This document shows, one piece after another, positions 16,848 through 25,505 of a stretch of 47,033 bases of DNA (its first letter is position 1; every line of letters starts with the position of its first letter). The position numbers and the translations under genes were made by a program. Source of the DNA: an uncultured Clostridia bacterium. GTDB taxonomy: Bacteria > Bacillota > Clostridia > TANB77 > CAG-508. Below the pieces are notes generated by a model. That model worked only from the letters and a program-made list of their open reading frames with translations. It did no database searches and was not told the origin of the DNA. The stretch spans positions 1-47,033 of the forward strand of contig CAOMRW010000016.1 of assembly GCA_948485625.1 (NCBI GenBank). Reading direction: 5' to 3'.

Positions 16848-18401
16848 CTATTTAGAAACTAAATATAAAGTATTACATATTTCTTCAGTATGACCATCGT
16901 TTTCATATAATTTTGTTGCATTTTTAAAGTTAGTATTAGTTTTAAGTTCTTCTAGTATCCAATTATTATCCATATAAGTTTTTATACATAAAATAAATGC
17001 TTCTTCATTATTTAAGTTATTATCATTTATTAAGTATTGTAGTTCATTATTATTTACATTTATTATTAAAGATTTATTATAAATCATCATTTCTGGTGTA
17101 CTTTGTACATGATTAAAGAAATTATCATAAACATATACAAAAGATTTTTCTTTATTTTGTTCTGCTATTTCTAAGCATTCTTTGTATTCTTCAAATAAGA
17201 ATTTAGGTTTTGAAAATATAATACCATTTATTACTAATGCTATTGCTATGATTGTTATAATTGCATTTTTGTATTTGACATTTATAAAATTATCTAATAT
17301 TAAGAAAAGCGTAATTGCTACAAAAGGTATTATAGGCATTATATATCTTAATTCTTGAAAAGATGTCATTTTTACAGATATAAAGAAAAATAATATACTT
17401 GGAATAATTGTTAGTATTATAATAAATTTTTCTTTATTTTTTATGTATAAATATATTGTAGCCAATGCAAATATAAATAATATTGCAAACATTATTAGAG
17501 GACTAACTGTAAAAGAGTAAGCTAAATGTTTTAAGTATGTATATAAATGTTCTATATATCCAGAGTTTCCTAAATTTGATAATCCTCTATCTGAAAATAT
17601 TAGATGATTTATACATGGTACAAATAGTAAAATTCCTATAATAGCATATATGATGTGAGATATAGTGTATGTTATTAATATTTTTTTGTCTTTTTTTAAT
17701 CTAAACATTTGAATAATCATTAAAACAAATATAAAAAATGCGTAAACTGCAAAATAGTATTGTGTTAAAAATCCTAATATTGTTATAGCTCCAAGTGTTA
17801 TTAGATTTTTCTTTGAGAGCTCAAAATCATTTTTATATATTTTTAAGCTGTAATAAAAATATGATAGAATGAAAAGTGTTAATAACATGTACATTCTTTG
17901 GAATATTACCATAGATATTGTTCCCATTGATAGGCCATAGAATATGAGGGTACTAATTACTAAATTTTCTTTGCCTAATAGTTTTAATATTTTTTTGATT
18001 ATTATACAACTGAATATAAATGCAATTATATTTACAATGAATACAGAATATTTACTAAATTGTCCTAAAAATATTAGTGTAGAAAAATGTACTAGAGTAT
18101 AAAAAACTGGTGGGTGATTATCATATGCTTGATTTTGATATATTGCTTTTAAATTAAGATAGTTATTAGGTGTTAATGTAATGTAATCTTTTACATATTC
18201 TCTTGATAACCATGTAGGGGTTGGATTTCCTGCATGTGCTGTCATTAATCCATTAGTTGGATTTACAGATGATGCAATTGAATACATTTCATCTTCATGG
18301 AATCCTATCTTTTTAGTTTGATAGTAGAATATGATGCCACACATTATTGCTATTAAAGCTATTATAATAATTTTTTTAAGAGTTTCTTTATTTTTTAACA
18401 T
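16848..18401 (-). CDS. GT-C fold membrane glycosyltransferase (family 39-like)
   Basis: 517 residues with 11-13 membrane segments. The first extracytoplasmic loop begins right after segment one with FHEDEMYSIASSVN; an acidic pair in this place is the catalytic hallmark of GT-C enzymes that use polyprenyl-phosphate sugars (ArnT/PMT-like, GT39). A YDNHPPVFYTLVHF motif follows, also typical. The C-terminal 100 residues are soluble. It likely transfers a sugar outside the membrane to a lipid, polymer or protein; the acceptor is unknown. AAAGGAT precedes the ATG. It ends just before the 140-bp palindrome. Confidence 0.8.
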   Translation of the reverse strand: MLKNKETLKKIIIIALIAIMCGIIFYYQTKKIGFHEDEMYSIASSVNPTNGLMTAHAGNPTPTWLSREYVKDYITLTPNNYLNLKAIYQNQAYDNHPPVFYTLVHFSTLIFLGQFSKYSVFIVNIIAFIFSCIIIKKILKLLGKENLVISTLIFYGLSMGTISMVIFQRMYMLLTLFILSYFYYSLKIYKNDFELSKKNLITLGAITILGFLTQYYFAVYAFFIFVLMIIQMFRLKKDKKILITYTISHIIYAIIGILLFVPCINHLIFSDRGLSNLGNSGYIEHLYTYLKHLAYSFTVSPLIMFAILFIFALATIYLYIKNKEKFIIILTIIPSILFFFISVKMTSFQELRYIMPIIPFVAITLFLILDNFINVKYKNAIITIIAIALVINGIIFSKPKFLFEEYKECLEIAEQNKEKSFVYVYDNFFNHVQSTPEMMIYNKSLIINVNNNELQYLINDNNLNNEEAFILCIKTYMDNNWILEELKTNTNFKNATKLYENDGHTEEICNTLYLVSK

Positions 18402-18432
18402 TTTTAATCAATCCTTTTATATTAATATTTTT

Positions 18433-18469
18433 GTAAAAGAACCAGAAATCAGGTTCCTGGCTCTTTTAC
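18433..18469. repeat. Single REP-type hairpin at the 3' end of a small gene
   Basis: GTAAAAGA and TCTTTTAC form the outer stem with CCAG/CTGG inside, around AAATCAGGTTC. The stop of the 55-residue gene below lies inside it. Confidence 0.65.
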
Positions 18470-18616
18470 AACAGTTCTTGTTTTTATGTAAGAACCGTTT
18501 GGACGAAAGAAGTTCAAAGGGATTGGAGATCTCTTTAAATTTCTTTTTACTAATGCCCGATAAATCTGGGGCACTGCAAAGATAACTAATAAAGTAACAA
18601 AAATTTTTTTCTTCAT
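18449..18616 (-). CDS. Small protein of 55 residues with N-terminal hydrophobic segment
   Basis: TAGGAGGT lies 7 bases before the ATG, one of the strongest ribosome sites in the window. The protein starts MKKKIFVTLLVIFAVPQIYR (signal or anchor), then a basic stretch LVKRNLKRSPIP and LNFFRPNGSYIKTR. Codons CCC, CAG, CGG and GTG are unusual for this region. The C terminus runs into the REP hairpin, so the last residues may be a later addition. No family recognised; a secreted or membrane-attached peptide is the most that can be said. Confidence 0.6.
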   Translation of the reverse strand: MKKKIFVTLLVIFAVPQIYRALVKRNLKRSPIPLNFFRPNGSYIKTRTVVKEPGT

Positions 18617-18757
18617 ATAAGTTACCTCCTAATTTGTATATAACATTGTTGACAATAAAATTATAGCATTATTTTACTTATAAAACAAGAAAAATTTTAT
18701 ATAATTGTAATATTTTTCAAATTTTAGCATATATATAATAAAAATGGGGGGAGTTTT

Positions 18758-18955
18758 ATGGAAAATATATTTAATGTTAGTTATAATACTAAGTTGGACA
18801 GGCTAGAAATTCCAAAAGAAACAATTGCAAATAAAATTGTAGAAAATATTAAAAAAAATAAATTTATTTCTTTTATTTTTATTAGTTTTATAGTTTTTTC
18901 AGGAGTGAATTTTTATTTAATATATAATTTTATGAAAATTTTGGAGAATATTTGA
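18758..18955 (+). CDS. Small membrane protein
   Basis: 65 residues; GGGGGGAG lies 6 bases before the ATG. A soluble N-terminal half (LDRLEIPKETIANKIVENIK) is followed by one hydrophobic segment at about 38-60. No family is recognised. It is followed at once by remnants of a hicBA locus, so it may belong to a decayed island. Confidence 0.55.
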   Translation: MENIFNVSYNTKLDRLEIPKETIANKIVENIKKNKFISFIFISFIVFSGVNFYLIYNFMKILENI

Positions 18956-18958
18956 AAA

Positions 18959-19066
18959 GAATTAAAAGAAGCTTTAGAATTATATATGCAAGATGAAGAA
19001 GCAGTGATGCCTAAAGAAATTTTTATAACTACTTTGGAGGTGGCTGTATGGGTTGAAAATATCTAG
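18959..19066 (+). pseudogene. hicB antitoxin remnant
   Basis: A short open stretch reads ELKEALELYMQDEEAVMPKE and then ITTLEVAVW before a TAG at 19064. The ELKEALELY...P pattern resembles the end of HicB-type antitoxins. The RNase H-like N-terminal part is missing. It directly precedes a recognisable hicA remnant, which supports the call. Confidence 0.55.
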
Positions 19067-19227
19067 TGTTACCTCCAAATAAAATTATAAAAGTAATGAG
19101 TAAATTTAGATTTGAAAAATGTTCACAAAAAGGTAGTCATGTGTATAGTGAAATAGCCAAAGAAACTCTGAATAGTATATTAGAACAAGCTGATATCGAA
19201 TTAGAAGAATTTATGAGAAATCTATAA
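19048..19227 (+). pseudogene. hicA toxin remnant, frameshifted and internally deleted
   Basis: Pieces in two frames read LKISSVTSK and then IIKVMSKFRFEKCSQKGSH, followed after VYSE by AKETLNSILEQADIELEEF. These are the start, the Gly-Ser-His active site and the last helix of a HicA mRNA interferase. About 15-20 residues between the catalytic His and the last helix are gone, and the start is broken by stops and a frameshift. It cannot make an active toxin. Confidence 0.7.
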
Positions 19228-19349
19228 TAATTTTTTTATCAAATTTTTTATAATAAATTTAGAATTTTTAAATCTTTAAAATCCCTTTAAAAAATAAATA
19301 AAATATGCTAAAATAGAACTATCAAAAAAGAAAGATAGGATTATTTATT

Positions 19350-20039
19350 ATGAACGAAGATAAAAGACATCATATAATTGAATTAGAAGAAAAATATAGT
19401 GAAAATAATTATAATGGCATAGATAATGGCAAATGTAACTTTAAAATAATTCAAGGAGAAGTGCCAATATTATTATCAGCTCCACATGCTGTAAAACAAT
19501 ATAGAGATGGAAAAATAAAAGCTGAAGATAGATTTACAGGATCTATTGTTGAGTACTTGTGTGAAAAAACAGGTGCTAATGGAATTATAAGAGTGTATAA
19601 TGATAGTGATGACCCTAATTACGAAAATAATGGAAGTTCACTAAAATATAAGGAAGCAATTTTGGAATTAATAAAAGAAAAGGACATTGTTCTTTTGATA
19701 GATGTACATGGATGTAAAGATACTCATGGATTTGATATAGAATTGGGCACAAATTGTGGAGAGAATATAAATTATGATGAAAAATATTTAGATATTTTGA
19801 GAAATAACTTTTCTACTTTGGGAAAAATTGTTGTTGATAAGAAGTTTTGTGCGATTAGAAATACAACAGTTAGTAATTTTATAAATAAAAAAAGTAATAT
19901 ACAATGTGTTCAAATGTAAATCTCAAAAAGATTTAGAAATGATAATTTATTGAAATTATTAGATGTTTTTGAAATAATTATAAAAGAAATAAGAAATAAG
20001 AATAGGAATAGGGATGATTATGATGAAATTAGCAGATAA
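19350..20039 (+). pseudogene. N-formylglutamate amidohydrolase-like gene with premature stop
   Basis: The open frame makes 189 residues to a TAA at 19917. It holds PILLSAPHAVKQYRDGKIKA at about 34-53, DRFTGSIVEYLCEKTGANG, and LLIDVHGCKDTHGFDIELG, matching the metal-binding core of N-formylglutamate amidohydrolase-like proteins. The same frame continues past the stop for 39 codons (ISKRFRNDNLLKLLDVFEI) to a TAA at 20037, and this reads like the missing C terminus; in the family the stop position is usually Glu (GAA to TAA is one change). The shortened protein keeps the main motifs, so residual activity cannot be excluded. The extension overlaps the next gene start. Confidence 0.65.
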
Positions 20040-20886
20040 TTGGAATGATTACAAAATATTAGATATGGCAGATGGACAAAAATTAGAGAGATGGGGAGAT
20101 GTTATTCTATCAAGACCAGATCCACAAATAATATGGAAAGAAAAGAGTTTTCCTAAAAAATGGAAAGAAATAAATGCAACATATCATAGAAGCAGTTCTG
20201 GAGGAGGTTCTTGGGAATTTAATAAAAAAATGCCTAAGCAATGGCAAATAAAATATAAAGATTTAACATTTAATATAAAACCAATGGGATTTAAACATAC
20301 AGGATTATTTCCAGAACAAGCAGTTAATTGGGATTGGATGATAAATAAGATAAAATCAGAAAAAAGAGAAATAAAAGTCTTGAATTTGTTTGCATATACA
20401 GGAGGAGCAACAGTAGCTTGTGCTTATGCTGGAGCAAGTGTATGTCATGTAGATAGTTCAAAAGGAATGACAACATGGGCAAAAGAAAATATAGAAAGTT
20501 CAAAATTACAAAATAGACCAGTAAGATTTATTATTGATGATGTTGTTAAATTTGTAAACAGAGAAATTAGAAGAGGTAATAAATATGATGCAATTATAAT
20601 GGACCCACCATCATATGGAAGAGGAGCAAAAGGCGAAGTATGGCAATTTGAAAACAATATTTATGACTTAGTGGATTTATGTACAAATGTATTATCAGAT
20701 AAGCCTTTATTTTTCTTAATTAATTCTTATACAACAGGAATTTCTAGTAAAGTATTAGAAGATATTTTAAATTTAACAGTTAATAAAAAATATAAAGGAA
20801 AAGTTGAGTCAGGAGAAATTGGAATTCCAATGGAAAATTCTAAATTAGTTTTGCCTTGTGGAATCTATGGAAGATGGGAAAAATGA
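20014..20886 (+). CDS. RlmI-like SAM-dependent methyltransferase
   Basis: 290 residues from ATG 20014; ATG codons at 20020 and 20023 are also possible, with AGGAATAGGG just upstream. SAM motif I is LNLFAYTGGATVACAYAG at about 125-142, the acidic end of strand two is VDSSKGM, and the catalytic-loop motif is IIMDPPSYGRG at about 196-206. This set is that of RlmI/RlmK-type 23S rRNA cytosine-5/guanine methyltransferases, though the N-terminal PUA domain is absent, so it is a short form. Likely target is rRNA but not proven. The stop codon lies inside a REP-type repeat. Confidence 0.8.
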   Translation: MIMMKLADNWNDYKILDMADGQKLERWGDVILSRPDPQIIWKEKSFPKKWKEINATYHRSSSGGGSWEFNKKMPKQWQIKYKDLTFNIKPMGFKHTGLFPEQAVNWDWMINKIKSEKREIKVLNLFAYTGGATVACAYAGASVCHVDSSKGMTTWAKENIESSKLQNRPVRFIIDDVVKFVNREIRRGNKYDAIIMDPPSYGRGAKGEVWQFENNIYDLVDLCTNVLSDKPLFFLINSYTTGISSKVLEDILNLTVNKKYKGKVESGEIGIPMENSKLVLPCGIYGRWEK

Positions 20887-21005
20887 AACAGTTGGGACAG
20901 TCCAAAAATGTTTCATTATTTATAGGAAAAAATGTCGAATAAAGTAAAAGACAGAAATCGACAAATAAATGAAACATTTTTGGACTGTCCCACTTGTTTC
21001 ATTTT
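20880..21005. repeat. REPIN-type paired inverted repeat
   Basis: Arms at about 20880-20920 and 20964-21005 are near-perfect reverse complements. Each is a unit with GAAACA/TGTTTC as outer stem around GGGACAGTCC. The inner spacer also has TGTCGA/TCGACA. The methyltransferase stop is inside the left arm, and the right arm ends about 14 bases before the next gene. Confidence 0.85.
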
Positions 21006-21019
21006 AATAGGAGGACTAA

Positions 21020-21707
21020 ATGCAAAATTTAAAAGTAATATTTGAAGATAATCATATAATTGTTGTAGAAAAATTGCCTAATATTCCATCACAGTCAGAT
21101 AAGACTGGTGATGTAGATATGTTAACTCTAGTTAAGCAATATATAAAGGAAAAGTATAATAAGCCAGGAAATGTATATTTAGGGTTAGTTCATAGATTAG
21201 ATAGGCCAGTTGGTGGTATTATGATTTTTGCTAAAACTTCTAAGGCTGCGAGTAGATTAAGTGAGCAGGTAAGAGATAAAGTTTTTAAAAAGAAGTATTT
21301 GGCTGTTGTTGATGGGAAAGTAGATAATAAGAAGCGGTATTTTAGAAGATTATTTATATAAAGATGAAAGAAATAATATTAGTAAAGTAGTGAATAAAGA
21401 TAAGAAGAATGCTAAATTAGCTAAATTGGATTATGAAGTTATTACATATAATGAAGTAAAAAATTTAAGTTTGTTAAAGATAAACTTACATACTGGAAGA
21501 CATCATCAAATTAGAGTGCAATTATCAAATTTTGGACATAGTATTTTTGGAGACCAGAAGTATGGAACTAGAGGACAAGGTAAACAAATTGCTTTATGGG
21601 CATATGAATTAATAATTAAGCATCCAATAACTAAAGAAGAAATAGTATTTAAAGATTTGCCAGAGAATAATGGAACTTGGTGTATTCTGAAAGGTATAAA
21701 TATTTAA
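21020..21707 (+). pseudogene. RluA-family pseudouridine synthase, split by a frameshift
   Basis: Two adjacent frames together make one protein of about 229 residues, the normal size for short RluA-type enzymes. Frame one (21020-21361) carries the catalytic motif GLVHRLDRPVGGIMIFAKTS. After about base 21334 (AAGAAGCGG) homology moves to another frame, GILEDYLYKDERNNISKVV, and goes on to HTGRHHQIRVQLSNFGH and GDQKYG through 21707. One base gained or lost near 21334 explains it. The enzyme would isomerise uridine in rRNA or tRNA. It may be a true pseudogene or a sequencing error. GGAGG precedes the start. Confidence 0.8.
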
Positions 21708-21717
21708 TAAGTATATT

Positions 21718-21743
21718 AAGATAGATGAAGTCTATCTTTTTTT
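21718..21743 (+). terminator. Terminator after the RluA-type gene
   Basis: AAGATAGA and TCTATCTT pair around TGAAG, followed by a T run. Confidence 0.8.
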
Positions 21744-21939
21744 AGTTATGAGTGAAAATATAGCAAATAAATGTTATGTTAATTAATCTTACATTATTTT
21801 ACAAAGTTGTGTATATGTTTTATGAAAATACAAATAAAATTTTATATAAAACAATAATTGCATTTTATAAAATAAACCAATTATAGTTATTTTAGAGTGT
21901 TAAACTAATCTTAGCAAAAGAAAAAAGTGGGGTGAGAAA

Positions 21940-22557
21940 ATGATAGATAAAATCACTCAATCTCTAACCAATAAAATTAGAAAAGAAATGCCAGATGTAG
22001 ATGATGAAAGAGCAGAAGTAATAAACTATGGATTACAAATTCTTTTTGGTGAAGTTCCTAAATTTTTTATAATGTTAGGGATTGCATACATATTAGGAGT
22101 ATTTAAATTAAGTTTAATTACATTTCTGATTTTACTTCCATATAGAGGTGCATCAGGCGGATTTCATTTAAAAACACATATAGGATGTATAATTTCAACA
22201 TGTACATTTTATTGTGGGATAGCATTTTTATCAAAAAGTATTATTATTATGAGTAATATGAAATATTTATTAATTTTTGCAACATTTATTTTTGGAATGA
22301 CAATGATAAAATTATATGCTCCAGCTGATACTGAAGATGTTCCAATAATAAGTAAAAAAGTTAGAAAGCAGAAGCAAATGTTATCATATATTTCATTTGT
22401 AATAGGATTAATAATTGCTTTAGTTATTAATAATAATGTAATATCAAATATAATAATATTTGGATATTTAGTACAAACATTTATGATTACAAGATTTGCT
22501 TATAAAATAACTAATAATAGATATGGTTATGAATTATATGAAAATGCTTCAAATTAA
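21940..22557 (+). CDS. agrB: AgrB-family accessory gene regulator protease
   Basis: 205 residues; GGGGTGAG before the ATG. Five or six hydrophobic segments. The family signature YRGASGGFHLKTHIGC at 68-83 gives catalytic H76 and C83, matching the His/Cys pair of Staphylococcus AgrB. It cuts the AgrD precursor at its C-terminal side and forms the thiolactone ring in the membrane. agrD follows 68 bases downstream, and agrC-agrA lie further on in the opposite direction. Confidence 0.93.
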   Translation: MIDKITQSLTNKIRKEMPDVDDERAEVINYGLQILFGEVPKFFIMLGIAYILGVFKLSLITFLILLPYRGASGGFHLKTHIGCIISTCTFYCGIAFLSKSIIIMSNMKYLLIFATFIFGMTMIKLYAPADTEDVPIISKKVRKQKQMLSYISFVIGLIIALVINNNVISNIIIFGYLVQTFMITRFAYKITNNRYGYELYENASN

Positions 22558-22625
22558 TTAGCTAATATTAGAATACAATCCGGATGTATTTTATATTATA
22601 GATAAAAACGAAGGAGGAAGACTTT

Positions 22626-22745
22626 ATGTTAAAATTATTAGCAAAAGTTGCAGAAAAATACGCAAAGTCTACTAATACAGCTTGTTTTGTATGGTATGTA
22701 TTACACCAACCAAAAATGCCAGCTAGCTTAGTAAAAAAAGATTAA
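22626..22745 (+). CDS. agrD: AgrD-type cyclic-lactone autoinducer precursor
   Basis: 39 residues; AAGGAGG 7 bases before the ATG. It has an amphipathic N-terminal helix MLKLLAKVAEKYAKS, then NTACFVWYVL and the tail HQPKMPASLVKKD. The Cys followed by aromatic residues and then QPKMP matches clostridial AgrD. In Clostridium perfringens the ring is CLWFT followed by HQPEEP, so by analogy the ring here is CFVWYVL, cut before HQP. AgrB upstream should process it and AgrC sense it. Confidence 0.92.
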   Translation: MLKLLAKVAEKYAKSTNTACFVWYVLHQPKMPASLVKKD

Positions 22746-22809
22746 TTATTAAATAGTTTTTAATTTTAAGTATGAGTAGTTCGACAATACTTGTACTTAA
22801 AACACAATA

Positions 22810-22885
22810 TACTTTAATGTTATTATAAACAATCCACTAAAAAAGAACAGTTTTTGCTGTTCTTTTTTAGGTTAACATTAAAGTA
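22810..22885 (+). terminator. Nested inverted repeats and terminator after agrD
   Basis: The inner hairpin CTAAAAAAGAACAG / CTGTTCTTTTTTAG at 22837-22870 is a strong terminator. It is framed by a perfect 13-base outer pair TACTTTAATGTTA (22810) and TAACATTAAAGTA (22873). Confidence 0.8.
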
Positions 22886-23425
22886 AACTCACAGCTATGC
22901 TGTGGGCATTATAAAACTTATAGTTTTGCACAAAGTAACAAAAAAACAACCCAGACATGATATAATATTTAAAGTTTGACAGCTAAAATATAAATCATGA
23001 AAGGAGTTGGTAGTATGAAAAGTTCATACACAGAAAGTTTAGCACATATAACATGGGAATGCAAGTACCATATCGTGTTTGCACTCAAATTTTGAAGAAA
23101 AGAGCACATTAATAATATTTGAGAGGCACGTAAATTTAAAGTACAAATATGGAAACAAAGTATTTTGGTGTCGAGGGTATTAGTAAGTATAGTGGGAAAT
23201 AATAAGACAGCAGTAGCAAGATATGTAGCAAATCAATTAAAAGAAGATATGATGACAGATTAAATAACAATAAAAGAATATAAAGACCCTTTTAAGGGTA
23301 GCGAGTAAAAATAATGCAAGTGTAAATGACGATAGCTGTCAAACTGAGGAACTTCAGTGCTAGCTGGTATCAAGGCATTATAGGTCGATATGAAAATCCC
23401 TCAGTTATACTGAGGGATAATTATG
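22886..23425 (+). mobile_element. Dead IS200/IS605-type element between agrD and agrC
   Basis: A TnpA remnant starts at ATG 23015 after AAAGGAG: SLAHITWECKYHIVFALKF, then a stop. After a large deletion, LKYKYGNKVFWCRGY and then ARYVANQLKEDMMTD appear in shifted frames with stops; these are start and end blocks of the Y1 transposase of IS200. The His-x-His region is lost. End hairpins typical of the family are present: CACAGC-TAT-GCTGTG at 22890-22904 and CCCTCAG-TTATA-CTGAGGG at 23398-23416. No TnpB is present. Exact ends are not certain. Confidence 0.85.
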
Positions 23426-23458
23426 TAAAATAAAAATGATAGATTTTAAATCTACCAT

Positions 23459-24808
23459 TTAATAATATATTTCTAATTGTTGAATAAAATATTTATCGTT
23501 TTTAGTTGTATGTAAATTTACATTATTATTTTTCTTTAATATTTGTCTAACTTCCCATAATCCTAATCCAGTATGATTTTCTTTACCACTAAAGCCTTTA
23601 TTAAATATCTCATCTATATTTACATCTGTATCTTTATAAGTATTTTCTATAGAGATTATATTTCTATGATTTTTAGAATCATTTCTAAATACTATATTTA
23701 ATATTTTTTCTTCACACTCAGAGGATGCTTCAATACTATTATCTAATAAAATTCCTAAGATTCTAGCAAATTCATAAATTTTCATATGTAATTCATTTAA
23801 ATCTAATAAAAATGTTATATTAACTTTTATATCTTTTTCTTCTGCTTCATTATATTTTGTTGTAAGTAGATTATATATACCTGGATTATTTATTATGTCT
23901 GGATTTAGTATATATAAATTATTAACTTTTTGGCAATCACCTTCTAATTGTGAATAATATTTTTCTAAGCCTTTCATATCATTTGTTTTTATATAACCAC
24001 CAATAGTAGTAACAATATTATCAAAATCATGTTTGAAACCTCTAACACTATCATGCAATATGTGTAATGTTTTATTATATTCTTTTACATTTTCTAATTT
24101 TTTCTCAGTCTTGATTAATGACATAATTTTGGCTAAACTGAAAAAGCTTAATCCAAAGTAAATTAATAAAGATACAAAATTAAAAAATGTGAATTGAACT
24201 GGCAATATATCAGTATAGTTCATAGTCAAAATACCTTGTAATATAATGTTAAAAGAACCAAATATAAAGTTTAATGTTATTATTATTTTACTTTTCTTAT
24301 CAAAATCATCTAATATTTTTAGAGTAATATGCCTATATTTCAATATCAATGATAATATGAAAACTATACAATACATTAATAGTGCAAATGTAAGTCTATA
24401 CATAGGAATGCAATTAACTTGTTCATATGTAATGTTAAAAATAGTTAGAAAAGGTTTTAATACTAATCCACCAGCTAGACTAAAGATAATACTTGGAAAT
24501 ATAGTAGCTATAAGTGATTTTAAAAATTTCAATTTTATAATAAAAAATAAAACTATAAATGCAGAAACATAATTTACAATTATATTAAAAGGTGAGTTCA
24601 TAAAGCGAGTTGCAATAATAGCTACTGTTGCAGTTGCAAATATGTATATAAACTTTTGTAGTTTTGAATATTTCTCATTAAATATATTACATATTAAACT
24701 AAAAGATAAAGGCATTTCTATTAAAAATGGTAATATTATTGATAAGATAAATATTAGTTTTTCATTTGGTGTACTAATTAAATTTCCCAAATTATTCAAA
24801 ATTTCCAC
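23459..24808 (-). CDS. agrC: AgrC-type sensor histidine kinase
   Basis: 449 residues; GTG start 24808 follows GGAGGTG. Residues 1-230 form six or seven membrane segments, the peptide sensor. The phospho-acceptor is H260 in SVRGFKHDFDN; the HATPase part has the N box GILLDNSIEA and the G box ENHTGLGLWEV. This is the HPK10/GHKL type that senses cyclic peptides. It is preceded by the response regulator with a 17-base overlap. It points toward agrB-agrD, with a dead insertion element between. Confidence 0.9.
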   Translation of the reverse strand: MEILNNLGNLISTPNEKLIFILSIILPFLIEMPLSFSLICNIFNEKYSKLQKFIYIFATATVAIIATRFMNSPFNIIVNYVSAFIVLFFIIKLKFLKSLIATIFPSIIFSLAGGLVLKPFLTIFNITYEQVNCIPMYRLTFALLMYCIVFILSLILKYRHITLKILDDFDKKSKIIITLNFIFGSFNIILQGILTMNYTDILPVQFTFFNFVSLLIYFGLSFFSLAKIMSLIKTEKKLENVKEYNKTLHILHDSVRGFKHDFDNIVTTIGGYIKTNDMKGLEKYYSQLEGDCQKVNNLYILNPDIINNPGIYNLLTTKYNEAEEKDIKVNITFLLDLNELHMKIYEFARILGILLDNSIEASSECEEKILNIVFRNDSKNHRNIISIENTYKDTDVNIDEIFNKGFSGKENHTGLGLWEVRQILKKNNNVNLHTTKNDKYFIQQLEIYY

Positions 24809-25505
24809 GATTTTTCACCTCCTCCATTAATTCTTTTTTATATTTTGGACCAATGTCACAAACAGAACCATTATTAAAATAAATCATATTGGCAACAGGG
24901 TCTAAATTTACAATATTATTAATGTTTACAATGAAAGATTTATGAGCTCTTATAAAATTGCTAGGTAAAGAATCTTGGATTTTATTAAAAGAACTATAAG
25001 TTTCATAATCTCTGCTTTTAGTATGAAAAATTAATTTCATTCCATCACGTTTTATATATAATACTTCACTTTCATCAATTATAGTTTTCTTATTATCAAT
25101 TTTTATATACTTTTTTGGTAATCCATTGATATCTTCAAATAGACGTATAATAGTTTCTTCTAGTCTATCAGAAGTTACAGGTTTTGCTAAGTAATCAAAT
25201 GTTTTAAATTTGTAAGCCATCATAGCATATTCTAAATGTGCTGTAGTAAAAATAAAGTATGTATCTTTATTTTTTTCTCTAACCTTAGAGGCTATTTCTA
25301 GTCCAGTTTTGTCAGATTTTAGATTAATATCTAGAATTAATACATCTGTTTTATTATCATCAATATAATTTAATAAATCAGTAACATCTGTTGTTTTAAG
25401 TCCTATTTGAGCATCATAATTGTGTTTTATAAAAATATTTTCAAGAATTTTTGAGAATTTGTCTAAAATATTTAAATTGTCATCACAAATAACAAAGTTT
25501 AACAT
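24792..25505 (-). CDS. agrA: AgrA-type LytTR response regulator
   Basis: 237 residues from ATG 25505, with AGGGGG upstream; a longer open frame reaches 25601 but adds only low-complexity sequence. Receiver domain 1-125: acidic D8-D9, phospho-acceptor D59 in VLILDINLKS, Lys in DYLAKPV. LytTR DNA-binding domain from about 135: KYIKIDNKKTIIDESEVLYI and IRAHKSFIVNINNIV. It should be phosphorylated by the AgrC-type kinase encoded next to it and activate target promoters. Confidence 0.92.
   Translation of the reverse strand: MLNFVICDDNLNILDKFSKILENIFIKHNYDAQIGLKTTDVTDLLNYIDDNKTDVLILDINLKSDKTGLEIASKVREKNKDTYFIFTTAHLEYAMMAYKFKTFDYLAKPVTSDRLEETIIRLFEDINGLPKKYIKIDNKKTIIDESEVLYIKRDGMKLIFHTKSRDYETYSSFNKIQDSLPSNFIRAHKSFIVNINNIVNLDPVANMIYFNNGSVCDIGPKYKKELMEEVKNRGNFE

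Noticed and set aside
23015..23290. Functional IS200 transposase
   Set aside because: Stops, frameshifts and loss of the His-x-His region make it inactive.
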